Of a stretch of DNA of 64,000 bases, positions 40,537 to 49,719 are shown piece after piece. A program made the translations under genes and the position numbers. Below the pieces are notes generated by a model, which was given only the letters and a program-made list of their open reading frames with translations, was not told where the DNA came from and ran no database searches. This DNA is from Streptomyces aurantiacus JA 4570 (GTDB lineage Bacteria > Actinomycetota > Actinomycetes > Streptomycetales > Streptomycetaceae): NCBI RefSeq assembly GCF_000414115.1, contig NZ_AOPZ01000050.1, forward strand, positions 1 to 64,000, in the 5' to 3' direction. Positions within the stretch are counted from its first letter, which is position 1; the number at the start of each line of letters is the position of its first letter.

Positions 40537-41532
40537 TCACATCTTGGCGAGGATGTCCACGGAGAAGACCAGCGTGGAGTCCTTCTTGATGGAGCTGCCC
40601 TGCGGCGGCTTGTCCCCATACCCCTCCTTGGGGGGCACGACGACCAGGACGCGGCTGCCGACCTTCTTGCCCTTCAGACCCGCACGCCAGCCGGGGATGA
40701 CCTGCGCCAGCGAGAACTGCGCGAGCTGCTTCCTCTTGTACGAGGAGTCGAACTCCTTGCCGTCCGCCCACAGCACGCCCTCGTACTGGCAGAGCAGCGT
40801 GTCGCTCTCCTTGACCTCGTCGCCGTCGCCCTCGATGACGTAGCTCGACACGACCTTGGTCGGGGCGTCCGTCTTCGGGACGTCGATCTTGGGGGCCTTG
40901 CCGTCGGTGTCCGTGCCGATCTTCGGCAGGTCCTTGTTGTCCTGGGCGACTTCCTTGCCCTTGGCGGAGCTGTTCGGGCCGTACGTGTTCACGATGTCGA
41001 CGACGAACACCAGGGTGTCCGTGCCCTTGATGCCCGCCTGCTTGTTGCCCTGCTTGCCATAGCCGAGGACCGGGGGGATGGCGAGCTCGACGCGGCTGTC
41101 GACCTTCTGGCCGACGAGGCCCTGGTCCCAGCCCGGGATGACCTGGCCGACGCCGATCGGGAAGATCGTCGGCGCCTTGCGGTCGTACGAATTGTCGAAG
41201 ACCTTGGCCGTGTCCCAGATCTGCCCGAGGTAGTGAGCCTGCAGATAGTCACCCTTGGCGACCTCGACGCCCTTGCCCGCGACGAGGGTCTTCACGGCGA
41301 GGTCGGACGACGGCTTGCCGGAGCCCTTGGCGACCGTGGGCTTCTCGCCGAACTTGGTGCCCTTCGTCACGGCGGGCACCGGCCCGTCGACGATCTTCGC
41401 CTTCGGCGGCGTCGAGTTCGAAGGAGACGGGCTGTCCTTGGTCTTGGCCTTGTCGGACTTGTCGTCGTCGCCGCATCCGGCGAGGGTCAGCAGGCCGGCC
41501 GGAACGGCCAGGAGAAGTGAGCGTCGGCGCAC
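40537..41532 (-). CDS. Lipoprotein with two tandem FKBP isomerase domains
   Basis: 331 residues. The lipobox LTLAGC places the lipidated Cys at about residue 20. An Asp/Lys/Ser linker follows, then FKBP domain 1 (about 95-190: DYLQAHYLGQIWDTAKVFDN, GVGQVIPGWDQGLVGQKVDS, TLVFVVDIVNTYG) and domain 2 (about 235-331: DTLLCQYEGVLWADGKEFDS, SLAQVIPGWRAGLKGKKVGS, LVFSVDILAKM). Domain 2 has Arg-Ala instead of the usual Asp-Gln after GW. Extracytoplasmic folding factor. GTG start at 41532. Confidence 0.88.
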   Translation of the reverse strand: MRRRSLLLAVPAGLLTLAGCGDDDKSDKAKTKDSPSPSNSTPPKAKIVDGPVPAVTKGTKFGEKPTVAKGSGKPSSDLAVKTLVAGKGVEVAKGDYLQAHYLGQIWDTAKVFDNSYDRKAPTIFPIGVGQVIPGWDQGLVGQKVDSRVELAIPPVLGYGKQGNKQAGIKGTDTLVFVVDIVNTYGPNSSAKGKEVAQDNKDLPKIGTDTDGKAPKIDVPKTDAPTKVVSSYVIEGDGDEVKESDTLLCQYEGVLWADGKEFDSSYKRKQLAQFSLAQVIPGWRAGLKGKKVGSRVLVVVPPKEGYGDKPPQGSSIKKDSTLVFSVDILAKM

Positions 41533-41594
41533 GGTGGGGGCCTCGTATCGATCGATCTTGTGGTTGGCGTGCGCGCAACTCTACGCAGTGAGAA

Positions 41595-41623
41595 GGGCGC
41601 CGTACGAGGAACGTACGGCGCCC
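41595..41623 (-). terminator. Hairpin after pafA
   Basis: 12-bp perfect stem (GGGCGCCGTACG / CGTACGGCGCCC) with a 5-nt loop, past the pafA stop (41716) and before the FKBP lipoprotein start. Ends the MFS-pafA transcript. Confidence 0.85.
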
Positions 41624-41715
41624 CGCGTTGCGTTCCCACAACGCCCCGGCGTCTCACCGACCACAAACCGCCCGCTCACCGACCACAAGTCGGTCATCCG
41701 GCGGCCGACCACGGC

Positions 41716-43077
41716 TCACATTCCGGCGATCAGCTTCTCCACCCGGTCATCGACGGAACGGAACGGGTCCTTGCACAACACGGTGCGCTGCGCCTGGTCG
41801 TTCAGCTTGAGGTGCACCCAGTCCACCGTGAAGTCCCGGCGCTGCTCCTGGGCACGGCGGATGAAGTCGCCGCGCAGCCGCGCCCGGGTGGTCTGCGGCG
41901 GCACCGACTTGCCCTCGAAGATCTTCAAGTCGTTGCAGATCCGCGCGGCTTGGCCCTTCTTCTCCAGGAGGTAGTACAGCCCCCGGCGGCGGTGGATGTC
42001 GTGGTACGCCAGGTCTATCTGCGCGACCCTCGGGTGCGACATCGTCATATTGTTCTTGGCGCGATACCGCTCGATGAGCTTGTACTTCATCACCCAGTCG
42101 ATCTCGGTGGCGATGCGGTCCAGGTCCTCGGTCTCGATCGCGTCGAGCGTCCGGCCCCAGAGTTCGAGGACCTGCTCGACCGTGCCGGTGCGGATGCCAC
42201 GGCGCTCGACGAAGTCGACCGCCTTCTCGTAGTACTCCCGCTGCACCTCGAGGGCGGATGCCTCCCGGCCGCTGGCCAGGCGGACCTTGCGGCGGCCCGT
42301 GATGTCGTGGCTGACCTCGCGGATGGCCCGGATCGGGTTCTCCAGCGTCAGGTCCCGCATCACCGTGCCCGCTTCGATCATCCGCAGCACGAGATCGGTC
42401 GCGCCGACCTTCAGGAGCATGGTCGTCTCGGACATGTTCGAGTCCCCGACGATCACATGCAGCCTGCGATAGCGCTCGGCGTCCGCGTGGGGTTCGTCAC
42501 GCGTATTGATGATCGGCCGTGAGCGTGTCGTCGCCGACGAGACGCCCTCCCAGATGTGCTCCGCGCGCTGACTCACGCAGTACACCGCGCCGCGCGGGGT
42601 CTGCAGCACCTTGCCGGCGCCGCACAGCAACTGCCGGGTGACGAGGAACGGAATGAGGATGTCCGCGAGACGCGAGAACTCCCCGTGCCGGGCCACGAGA
42701 TAGTTCTCGTGGCAACCATAGGAGTTTCCCGCCGAGTCGGTGTTGTTCTTGAAGAGATAGACGTCGCCCGCGATTCCCTCCTCGTGCAGGCGGCGTTCGG
42801 CGTCGACGAGGAGGCCCTCCAGAATGCGCTCGCCTGCCTTGTCGTGGGTCACCAGCTCGGTCACGTTGTCACACTCGGGTGTGGCGTATTCCGGGTGTGA
42901 GCCCACGTCGAGATACAGACGGGCGCCGTTCCGCAGAAAGACGTTGCTGCTGCGGCCCCATGACACAACACGGCGGAAGAGGTAGCGCGCCACTTCGTCA
43001 GGCGACAGACGGCGCTGTCCCCTGAACGTGCACGTGACGCCGTACTCGTTCTCCAGCCCGAAAATGCGGCGGTCCAT
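41716..43077 (-). CDS. pafA: Pup ligase PafA
   Basis: 453 residues, carboxylate-amine ligase fold. The N-terminal [13 protein letters not shown] holds the catalytic Glu9 region; other conserved blocks are [62 protein letters not shown]. It activates the C-terminal Glu of Pup with ATP and joins it to lysine side chains of target proteins. It lies apart from the prc-pup-dop cluster, downstream of an MFS gene with a 9-bp gap. Confidence 0.95.
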   Translation of the reverse strand: MDRRIFGLENEYGVTCTFRGQRRLSPDEVARYLFRRVVSWGRSSNVFLRNGARLYLDVGSHPEYATPECDNVTELVTHDKAGERILEGLLVDAERRLHEEGIAGDVYLFKNNTDSAGNSYGCHENYLVARHGEFSRLADILIPFLVTRQLLCGAGKVLQTPRGAVYCVSQRAEHIWEGVSSATTRSRPIINTRDEPHADAERYRRLHVIVGDSNMSETTMLLKVGATDLVLRMIEAGTVMRDLTLENPIRAIREVSHDITGRRKVRLASGREASALEVQREYYEKAVDFVERRGIRTGTVEQVLELWGRTLDAIETEDLDRIATEIDWVMKYKLIERYRAKNNMTMSHPRVAQIDLAYHDIHRRRGLYYLLEKKGQAARICNDLKIFEGKSVPPQTTRARLRGDFIRRAQEQRRDFTVDWVHLKLNDQAQRTVLCKDPFRSVDDRVEKLIAGM

Positions 43078-43086
43078 GACTGAACA

Positions 43087-44361
43087 TTACGCCCGATGCC
43101 CCGCACTGAAACCGGGTTCGGCGGCACCGTTTCGATCAGTTTCCGATGAACCGTCAACAGTCCCGCCCATGTCGGCACCCGGGTCGGCGCCCGCGGCGAG
43201 CACGCGCCCCGTGGCGAGCAGCACGACCAGCGCCGCCGCACCCGCGAGCCCGGGCACCGCGAACCCCCACACCGTGCCGCCCCGTTCAACGACCGGACCC
43301 GCCCCGGCGGTTCCGAGCGAGGAACCGACCATGAACGTGGTCACCAGCCAGGAGAACGCCTCCGTCACCGTGCCCCGCGGGGCGTGCCGGTCCACGACGA
43401 TGAACGCGCACGCCAGCGACGGCGCGAGGAACAGCCCCGCGAGCGCCGCGAGCGCCGTCATCGCGACCGCGCCCGGCGTGAGCATCAGCGGCAGATAGCA
43501 GAGCGCGAGCAGCGCCACGAGCACGGTCAGCCGCTTCTCGGGTACGCCGCCCCACTGCCGCGCCCCGTACAGCACGCCGCCGACCAGGCCGCCGAGCCCC
43601 AGCGCCGCGATGAGCCACCCGTACACCGCGTCCCCGCCGTGCCCGTCCGCGTACGAGACACCGGCGACGTTGATGGAGCCGAGCGCCATGCCGACGAACA
43701 GATACGCCCCGAGCAGCGCGAGCAGGCCCGGGGAGCGCAGCGCCCCCAGCCAGTGCGCCTCCCGCGCCTGCGAACGCCACCGGCGCGAGGGCTTGGACAC
43801 CACGACCGACAGGGCGCCGAGCACCCCCACCACGTTCACGACGAGCAGGGCCGCGCGCTCCGACCACAGCGCCACGCACCCGGTGACGAGCAACGGTCCG
43901 ACGGTGAACATGACTTCCTGGGCCACCGCGTCCATGGCGTACGCCGTGTGCACCTGCTTCTCGCCGCGCAGGACATCCGGCCACAGCGCGCGCAGGCCGC
44001 CCTCCAGGGGCGGCGTGGACAGCCCCGCCACGGCCACCGCGCCGTACGCGAGGGCGATCGAGTCCGGGCCCGTGCAGGCCAGCGCCGCCATGGCGAGGGC
44101 GGAGACGACGGCGCCGGGCAGCTGGACGCGCGGCTGGCCGTAGAGGTCCACGAGCCGGCCGAGCAGCGGCTGGCCGAGGGCGTTGGCCACGCCGTACACG
44201 GCGGCGAGCGCGCCCGCCAGGCTGTACGAGCCGCCCTCGGCCCGGACGAACAGCACGATGGCGATCGGTGCCGTCGCGTTCGGCAGCCGGCCCACCAACG
44301 TGCCCACCAGCAGCCGCGTCGCATACCGCGCACGCAGGATCTCGCCGTATCCGGACGCCAT
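43087..44361 (-). CDS. MFS transporter
   Basis: 424 residues, 12 membrane helices of the major facilitator superfamily (VRAEGGSYSLAGALAAVYGV, GQPLLGRLVDLYGQPRV motif-A-like, GLFLAPSLACAFIVVDRHAP). It is 9 bp upstream of pafA and probably co-transcribed. It is divergent from a LacI-type regulator across 188 bp containing a perfect inverted repeat, which suggests sugar- or solute-responsive control that would also affect pafA. Substrate unknown. Confidence 0.85.
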   Translation of the reverse strand: MASGYGEILRARYATRLLVGTLVGRLPNATAPIAIVLFVRAEGGSYSLAGALAAVYGVANALGQPLLGRLVDLYGQPRVQLPGAVVSALAMAALACTGPDSIALAYGAVAVAGLSTPPLEGGLRALWPDVLRGEKQVHTAYAMDAVAQEVMFTVGPLLVTGCVALWSERAALLVVNVVGVLGALSVVVSKPSRRWRSQAREAHWLGALRSPGLLALLGAYLFVGMALGSINVAGVSYADGHGGDAVYGWLIAALGLGGLVGGVLYGARQWGGVPEKRLTVLVALLALCYLPLMLTPGAVAMTALAALAGLFLAPSLACAFIVVDRHAPRGTVTEAFSWLVTTFMVGSSLGTAGAGPVVERGGTVWGFAVPGLAGAAALVVLLATGRVLAAGADPGADMGGTVDGSSETDRNGAAEPGFSAGHRA

Positions 44362-44408
44362 CAGCCAGCCTCTCCTCGCCCCGCCCGCGCGCCGTGGCGC
44401 CTCACGTT

Positions 44409-44437
44409 GTACGTATAACTTCGCGGGTCATACGTAC
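44409..44437. promoter_or_regulatory. Perfect inverted repeat, candidate operator for the LacI-family regulator
   Basis: GTACGTAT - 13 bp - ATACGTAC, arms fully complementary; each half also holds TACGTA. It lies between the divergent MFS (start 44361) and LacI (start 44550) genes. Confidence 0.65.
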
Positions 44438-44549
44438 CATGTGCGCTGTCCACCAGTCCATCGGTCCACGGGCCCCGACCGGCCCGCCCGGGCTCACCGC
44501 ACACCACCCCCGGCCACCCGCCGGGGCCCACAGCCAGCAGGAGGCGTCC

Positions 44550-45584
44550 GTGGCCGGACCCCAGCACGAGACCGCGGCCCCCCGCCCCACCAGCCGCGAC
44601 GTCGCCCGTGCCGCCGGCGTCTCGCAGGCCACCGTCTCCCTCGTCCTCGGCGACAAATGGCAGGGCCGCGTCGCCGAACGCACCGCCGAACGCGTCCGCG
44701 CCGCCGCCCGGGAGCTCGGCTACCGCCCGAACCTCGCCGCCCGCAACCTCCGCCTCGGCCGCACCCGCACCGCCCTCCTCGTCGTGCCCGCGCTCACCAA
44801 CGAGTTCTTCGCCCGCGTGCACACCGGCGCCGCCCGCGTCGCCGCCCGGCACGGCTTCGGCGTCGTCCTCTACCCCACCCCGGACGTCACCGCCCCCGCC
44901 CGCGACCCCTTCGACTCCGCCCGCGCCTCCCTCGACGGCGTCCTGGCCTCCTCCATGGCCTCCGAAGCCCTCGCGACGATCCGCGGCGACGAACTCCCCC
45001 TCGTCATGCTCGACAGCGACCCCGCGCACAGCCTCGGCGCCGCCACCGTCAACCTCGACATCGCCGACGGCATGCGCCAGGCCGCGGAACACCTCCTCGC
45101 CCTCGGCCACCGCGATCTCCTGCACCTGGCCGCCGACGTCAGCTCCTGGACCTTCGACGTGCGCCGCGACGCCCTCACCACCGCCCTGCGGGGCAGCGGC
45201 GCGACCCTGCGCACCGCCAGGGCCGCTCTCGCCGTCGACGAGGCCCGCACCGCCACGGAGGCCGCCCTCACCACGCCCGGCCCCCGCCCCACCGCCGTGA
45301 TCTGCGACGACGACGTGCTCGCCGCGGGCGCCTGCAAGGCCGCACGCCGACTGGGCCTGCACGTGCCCGACGACCTCAGCGTGACCGGATTCGACGACCT
45401 CACCCTCGCCACCGCCGTCGAACCGGAACTGACCACCGTCGCCCTGCCCGCCGAACGCTTCGGCGAACAGGGCATGGCCACCCTCATCGCCGTCCTCGGC
45501 GGCCGCACCCCCGAGCCCGAACCACTGCCCGTGGACCTCGTCGTCCGCGGCTCCACAGCACAGAGCCCCGCGTCCCGACGCTGA
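44550..45584 (+). CDS. LacI-family transcriptional regulator
   Basis: 344 residues. HTH at the N-terminus: TSRDVARAAGVSQATVSLVL, then ERTAERVRAAARELGYRPN with the hinge. The periplasmic-binding-like sensor includes LVVPALTNEFFARVHTGAAR, GVLASSMASEAL, LVMLDSDP, TAVICDDDVLAAGACKAARR and LSVTGFDDLTLATAVEPEL. It binds sugar-like effectors in most members. GTG start with GGAGG in the preceding bases. Divergent from the MFS gene, it probably represses it and itself through the nearby inverted repeat. Confidence 0.88.
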   Translation: MAGPQHETAAPRPTSRDVARAAGVSQATVSLVLGDKWQGRVAERTAERVRAAARELGYRPNLAARNLRLGRTRTALLVVPALTNEFFARVHTGAARVAARHGFGVVLYPTPDVTAPARDPFDSARASLDGVLASSMASEALATIRGDELPLVMLDSDPAHSLGAATVNLDIADGMRQAAEHLLALGHRDLLHLAADVSSWTFDVRRDALTTALRGSGATLRTARAALAVDEARTATEAALTTPGPRPTAVICDDDVLAAGACKAARRLGLHVPDDLSVTGFDDLTLATAVEPELTTVALPAERFGEQGMATLIAVLGGRTPEPEPLPVDLVVRGSTAQSPASRR

Positions 45585-45600
45585 ACGCCGGGACGCGGGG
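45566..45600. terminator. Bidirectional hairpin with the lacI stop codon in its loop
   Basis: 12-bp perfect stem (CCCCGCGTCCCG / CGGGACGCGGGG), 11-nt loop. The TGA of the LacI gene (45582-45584) is in the loop. Lies 27 bp before the end of prcA on the opposite strand and can serve both. Confidence 0.85.
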
Positions 45601-45626
45601 ACGCGGGGCTGAGACTGCTCCTGGGG

Positions 45627-46442
45627 CTACTTCTCGGACGAACCGGACCCCGAGTCCGAACCGGAATCCGAGCCAGAGCCGGAATCCGTGTCCGCGCCGG
45701 AACCGCCGTCCGACTCCGCTTCGTCGTCCGCGGCCGCCGCGCCGTCCTCACCGAGGAGCCGCTCCAGCTGACGGCCGACGATCCGCTTGAACTTCCGCTG
45801 CTGCGGCCGCGTCCGGTCCAGGACCGCCACCTCGAGGCGCTCCGCGGGGATCTCCCGCTCGCTGCCGTTGGTGTCCCGCGACAGCGACTGCACCGCGAGC
45901 TTCAGCGCCTCGGCGAGCGTCATGCCGTCGCGGTGGCGCTGATCGAGATACGTGCTGATCTGTTCGGCATTGCCGCCCACCGCGACCGAGCCGTGCTCGT
46001 CCACGATGGAACCGTCGTGCGGCAGCCGGTAGATCTGGTCGCCGTCCGGCGTCGTGCCGACCTCGGCCACGACCAGCTCGACCTCGTAGGGCTTCTCCGC
46101 GTTGCTGGAGAAAATCGTGCCCAGCGTCTGCGCGTACACATTCGCCAGGCCGCGGGCCGTCACATCGTCACGGTCGTACGTGTACCCGCGCAGATCCGCG
46201 TACCGGACGCCGCCAATGCGGAGGTTCTCGTACTCGTTGTACTTACCGGCCGCGGCGAAACCGATCCGGTCATAGATCTCGCTGAACTTGTGCAGCGCAC
46301 GGGACGGGTTCTCACCGACGAACACAATGCCATCGGCGTACTGCAGCACGACCAGACTGCGACCGCGGGCGATGCCCTTGCGGGCGTATTCCGCCCGGTC
46401 GGCCATGGCCTGCTGGGGTGAGACATAGAACGGCGTCGACAC
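45627..46442 (-). CDS. prcA: Proteasome alpha subunit PrcA with low-complexity tail
   Basis: 271 residues. The alpha-subunit N-terminus [20 protein letters not shown], the body ([20 protein letters not shown]) and [20 protein letters not shown] match actinobacterial PrcA; alpha subunits have no catalytic Thr. After about residue 235 comes an acidic Ser/Gly/Asp tail ([20 protein letters not shown]) that ends in SSEK and lacks a typical actinobacterial C-terminus. Forms the outer rings of the 20S core. Last gene of the pup-prcB-prcA set, 49 bp after prcB. Confidence 0.95.
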   Translation of the reverse strand: MSTPFYVSPQQAMADRAEYARKGIARGRSLVVLQYADGIVFVGENPSRALHKFSEIYDRIGFAAAGKYNEYENLRIGGVRYADLRGYTYDRDDVTARGLANVYAQTLGTIFSSNAEKPYEVELVVAEVGTTPDGDQIYRLPHDGSIVDEHGSVAVGGNAEQISTYLDQRHRDGMTLAEALKLAVQSLSRDTNGSEREIPAERLEVAVLDRTRPQQRKFKRIVGRQLERLLGEDGAAAADDEAESDGGSGADTDSGSGSDSGSDSGSGSSEK

Positions 46443-46491
46443 CGGCTATCCGTCCCTTTCTGTCAAAAATTCACAACAACAACGGGGGCAC

Positions 46492-47337
46492 TCAGAGCAG
46501 CGCGGCCCGGGGGCCGTCCGGCTGCTCAAGACGCCGCGCCAGAATCGAGCGCGCGACCTCGGAGGTCTCCTCCTCCGTCAGCCTCCGGAAACCCTCCTCG
46601 GAGATCACCGTGACAATCGGATAGATCCGCCGGGCGACATCGGGGCCGCCCGTCGCCGAGTCGTCGTCCGCGGCGTCGTACAGCGCCTGCACGACGAGCG
46701 TCGTCGCCTGCTCCTCCGTCAGGTCGTCGCGGTACAGCTTCTTCATCGCTCCGCGGGCGAACACCGAGCCGGAACCCGTCGCCGCGAAGCCCTTCTCCTC
46801 GCTGCGGCCGCCCGTCACGTCGTACGAGAAGATGCGGCCCTTGGCGCGGTCCACGTCGTACCCCGCGAAGAGGGGGACGACCGCGAGGCCCTGCATCGCC
46901 ATGCCCAGATTGGACCGGATCATCGTCGACAGGCGGTTGGCCTTGCCCTCCAGGGAGAGCGTCGCCCCCTCGACCTTCTCGAAGTGCTCCAGCTCCAGCT
47001 GGAAGAGCTTCACCATCTCGACGGCGAGACCCGCCGTGCCGGCGATGCCGACCGCCGAATACTCGTCGGCGGGAAAGACCTTCTCGATGTCACGCTGCGC
47101 GATGACATTGCCCATCGTCGCCCGCCGGTCCCCGGCGAGCACCACGCCACCGGGATACGTCGTCGCGACGATGGTCGTGCCGTGCGGCGCCTCGATCACG
47201 CCCTGGGTCGGGGGCAACTGCCGGTTGCCGGGCAGCATGTCCGGCTGGTGCCCCGTGAGGAAGTCCATGAAGGACGACGAACCTGGGGTCAGGAAGGCGG
47301 CCGGCAGACGCCCGGTGCTACGAGTGTTGGCTTCCAC
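46492..47337 (-). CDS. prcB: Proteasome beta subunit PrcB
   Basis: 281 residues. A 53-residue propeptide is removed before Thr54 in [20 protein letters not shown], the N-terminal nucleophile. Body motifs: [60 protein letters not shown]. Inner rings of the 20S core, where peptide bonds are cut. Start ATG at 47337 overlaps the 3' end of the mini endonuclease gene by 49 bp. Confidence 0.95.
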   Translation of the reverse strand: MEANTRSTGRLPAAFLTPGSSSFMDFLTGHQPDMLPGNRQLPPTQGVIEAPHGTTIVATTYPGGVVLAGDRRATMGNVIAQRDIEKVFPADEYSAVGIAGTAGLAVEMVKLFQLELEHFEKVEGATLSLEGKANRLSTMIRSNLGMAMQGLAVVPLFAGYDVDRAKGRIFSYDVTGGRSEEKGFAATGSGSVFARGAMKKLYRDDLTEEQATTLVVQALYDAADDDSATGGPDVARRIYPIVTVISEEGFRRLTEEETSEVARSILARRLEQPDGPRAALL

Positions 47338-47501
47338 GGGTTTCCTTCCAGGTAGCTGACGGCCCGGCGCAAGGTGCCGGGATCATCTCCCAACTTGCCG
47401 ATCGCCGCATCGCAGTTGAAGCACAGTACGACAGGGACCCTACCCGTCCCGTCACAGTGATCCACCTGCGCCGCCGAGGCGTGGAAGCACCCCTCGGGCA
47501 C
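47289..47501 (-). CDS. Very short endonuclease VII-like (HNH) protein in the proteasome operon
   Basis: 70 residues. The central [20 protein letters not shown] is followed by [20 protein letters not shown], the core of the recombination endonuclease VII/HNH family. A CxxC zinc half is not complete before it (only GCFHASA). The Asn expected after the second Cys pair is Asp, so activity is doubtful. GTG at 47501 with AGGGAG-type site upstream supports real expression. It overlaps the prcB start. In related genomes a small endonuclease VII gene stands here between pup and prcB; this one may be shortened. Confidence 0.65.
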   Translation of the reverse strand: MPEGCFHASAAQVDHCDGTGRVPVVLCFNCDAAIGKLGDDPGTLRRAVSYLEGNPWKPTLVAPGVCRPPS

Positions 47502-47597
47502 CTCGCTCCCTGGTCCGGCGCGCCGGTCGCGATCCGGTGATCATGATGCCGACGCCGAGCGGCGCCGCGCGATACTGCCTTCGAAGTGAAGGCTGGG

Positions 47598-47816
47598 TCA
47601 CTCGCCGCCCTTTTGAACGAAGGACCGCACAAAGTCCTCCGCGTTCTCCTCCAGGACGTCGTCGATCTCGTCCAGCACGGAGTCCACGTCGTCGCTCAGC
47701 TTCTCCTGGCGCTCCTTGAGGTCTTCCGAAGCCTGCGCGTCCTGCGCCTGCTCCTCGACCTCCTCGGTGGAGCGCGTCGCCTTCTGCTGTCCGCCGCCGG
47801 TGTCCTTGGTCGCCAT
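47598..47816 (-). CDS. pup: Prokaryotic ubiquitin-like protein Pup, ending in Gly-Gly-Glu
   Basis: 72 residues, disordered and acidic. N-terminus MATKDTGGGQQKATRSTEEV; helix-forming core LKERQEKLSDDVDSVLDEID recognised by the Arc coiled coil; C-terminus FVQKGGE. The last codon is GAG then TGA, so Pup is made already ending in Glu and needs no deamidation before PafA can attach it. Many Pup genes end in Gln. The gene starts the pup - endonuclease - prcB - prcA unit, after the dop terminator. Confidence 0.95.
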   Translation of the reverse strand: MATKDTGGGQQKATRSTEEVEEQAQDAQASEDLKERQEKLSDDVDSVLDEIDDVLEENAEDFVRSFVQKGGE

Positions 47817-47877
47817 CTAGCTCACCCCGCTCGGTTCGACGTTTCTTGATCAGACCTTACAAGCCGGGTCTGACATC

Positions 47878-47907
47878 GGCCCCGCACTTCGTTCAACGTG
47901 CGGGGCC
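47878..47907 (-). terminator. Hairpin between dop and pup
   Basis: 10-bp perfect stem GGCCCCGCAC / GTGCGGGGCC with a 10-nt loop, 42 bp past the dop stop on the minus strand. Implies pup is transcribed from its own promoter in 47817-47877. Confidence 0.8.
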
Positions 47908-47948
47908 CACCTCTGTGATTCCCCGGCGCTCGGGCTTTCAGCCGCCTT

Positions 47949-49460
47949 TCAGCCCCCGGACAGCACCCGGACCAGATCCTCCGCCGTGCGGCACCGGTCG
48001 AGCAGCTCCTTGACGTGATTACGCGTTCCGCGTAGCGGCTCCAGGGTCGGGACGCGCTGGAGTGAGTCCCGGCCCGGCAGGTCGAAAATGACCGAATCCC
48101 ACGAGGCCGCGGCGACGTCGTCGGCGTACTGCTCCAGGCAGCGGCCGCGGAAGTAGGCGCGGGTGTCCTCGGGCGGCTTGGTGCGGGCCCGTTCGACGTC
48201 GCCCTCGTCGAGGAGCCGCTTCATCTTGCCGCGGGCCGCGAGGCGGTTGTAGAGGCCCTTCTCCGGGCGTACGTCCGCGTACTGGAGGTCCACGAGGTGC
48301 AGGCGCGCGGCGTCCCAGTCCAGGCCGTCGCGGCGGCGGTAGCCCTCCATCAGCTCTCGCTTGGCGACCCAGTCGAGCTCTCCGGAGAGGCTCATCGGGT
48401 TGTTCTCCAGGCGGTTGAGGACGTCTTCCCAGCGGGTGAGGACGTCCTTGGTCTGGTCGTCGGCGTCCGCGCCGAACCGCTCCTCGACGTATTTGCGGGC
48501 CAGCTCGAAGTACTCCATCTGGAGCTGTACCGCAGTGAGTGTGCGACCGCTACGCAGCGTGACCAGGCGCTGGAGGGTCGGGTCGTGGGAGACCTGGTGG
48601 AGGGTGCGGACGGGCTGGTCGACGGCCAGGTCGACCGCGATGAAGCCGTCCTCGATCATGGCGAGGACCAGCGAGGTGGTGCCGAGCTTCAGATAGGTGG
48701 AGATCTCCGAGAGGTTCGCGTCGCCGATGATCACGTGCAGGCGGCGGTACTTCTCGGCGTCGGCGTGCGGCTCGTCGCGGGTGTTGATGATGGGCCGCTT
48801 GAGGGTGGTCTCCAGGCCGACCTCGACCTCGAAGTAGTCCGCGCGCTGACTGAGCTGGAAGCCGTGCTCGTGGCCGTCCTGGCCGATGCCGACGCGCCCT
48901 GCCCCGGCGAAGACCTGCCGGGAGATGAAGAAGGGCGTGAGGTGGCGCACGATGTCCGAGAAGGGGGTCTCCCGCTTCATCAGGTAGTTCTCGTGCGTGC
49001 CGTAGGAGGCGCCCTTGTTGTCGGTGTTGTTCTTGTAGAGGTGGATCGGCTGGGCGCCGGGGAGTGCGGCGGCCCGCTCGGCGGCCTCGGCCATGATCCG
49101 CTCGCCGGCCTTGTCCCAGAGGACGGCGTCGCGGGGGTTGGTGACCTCAGGCGCGCTGTATTCGGGGTGCGCGTGGTCCACGTAGAGGCGTGCCCCGTTG
49201 GTGAGGATCACGTTGGCGAGGCCGATGTCCTCGTCCGTGAGCTGGCTGGCGTCGGCGGCTTCGCGGGCGAGGTCGAAGCCCCGCGCGTCCCGCAGCGGGT
49301 TCTCCTCCTCGAAGTCCCAGCGGGCGCGTCGCGCCCGGTGCATCGCCGCGGCGTAGGCGTTGACGATCTGGGACGAGGTGAGCATGGCATTGGCGTTGGG
49401 GTGGCCGGGGACGGAGATGCCGTACTCCGTCTCGATGCCCATTACTCGCCGTACGGTCAT
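47949..49460 (-). CDS. dop: Depupylase/deamidase Dop
   Basis: 503 residues, close paralogue of PafA. N-terminus [14 protein letters not shown] with the catalytic Glu10 region; [60 protein letters not shown] are conserved. The insert after residue about 40 ([20 protein letters not shown]) is the Dop loop that distinguishes it from PafA. It removes Pup from substrates. With Pup ending in Glu its deamidase step appears unnecessary here. Confidence 0.95.
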   Translation of the reverse strand: MTVRRVMGIETEYGISVPGHPNANAMLTSSQIVNAYAAAMHRARRARWDFEEENPLRDARGFDLAREAADASQLTDEDIGLANVILTNGARLYVDHAHPEYSAPEVTNPRDAVLWDKAGERIMAEAAERAAALPGAQPIHLYKNNTDNKGASYGTHENYLMKRETPFSDIVRHLTPFFISRQVFAGAGRVGIGQDGHEHGFQLSQRADYFEVEVGLETTLKRPIINTRDEPHADAEKYRRLHVIIGDANLSEISTYLKLGTTSLVLAMIEDGFIAVDLAVDQPVRTLHQVSHDPTLQRLVTLRSGRTLTAVQLQMEYFELARKYVEERFGADADDQTKDVLTRWEDVLNRLENNPMSLSGELDWVAKRELMEGYRRRDGLDWDAARLHLVDLQYADVRPEKGLYNRLAARGKMKRLLDEGDVERARTKPPEDTRAYFRGRCLEQYADDVAAASWDSVIFDLPGRDSLQRVPTLEPLRGTRNHVKELLDRCRTAEDLVRVLSGG

Positions 49461-49675
49461 GCGGCCCTCCTTGCCCGGCGGCGCCCTCGGTCGGGGGCGC
49501 CGCTCAAGTACCGCTGGTTCTCCGGTGCGTGTGCGGTGCCCGTCCCCGCACTGCGCGACTCGGCGGTACGGAAGAGCCTAGAACGCCTTTGCGCTGGTGG
49601 GGAGATCATTTCCTGCTTTGCTCTCGCTCGGTTGGTGACGCGGCTGCGAGGCGCCCGCGACCGGCGGAAAACAGT

Positions 49676-49710
49676 CGGCTGCGGGTACCCGTGGAGGGCA
49701 CCCGCAGCCG
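49676..49710 (-). terminator. Intrinsic terminator after arc
   Basis: 11-bp perfect stem (CGGCTGCGGGT / ACCCGCAGCCG) with a 13-nt loop, followed on the minus strand by GACTGTTTTCC. Ten bases past the arc stop. The rest of 49461-49675 shows no gene. Confidence 0.85.
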
Positions 49711-49719
49711 CCCTTTCGC

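Noticed and set aside
49017..49040. TTGTCGGTG on the plus strand as another damage-promoter box
   Set aside because: It is inside the dop coding region, no TAnnnT box at 8 bp, and no gene starts after it.
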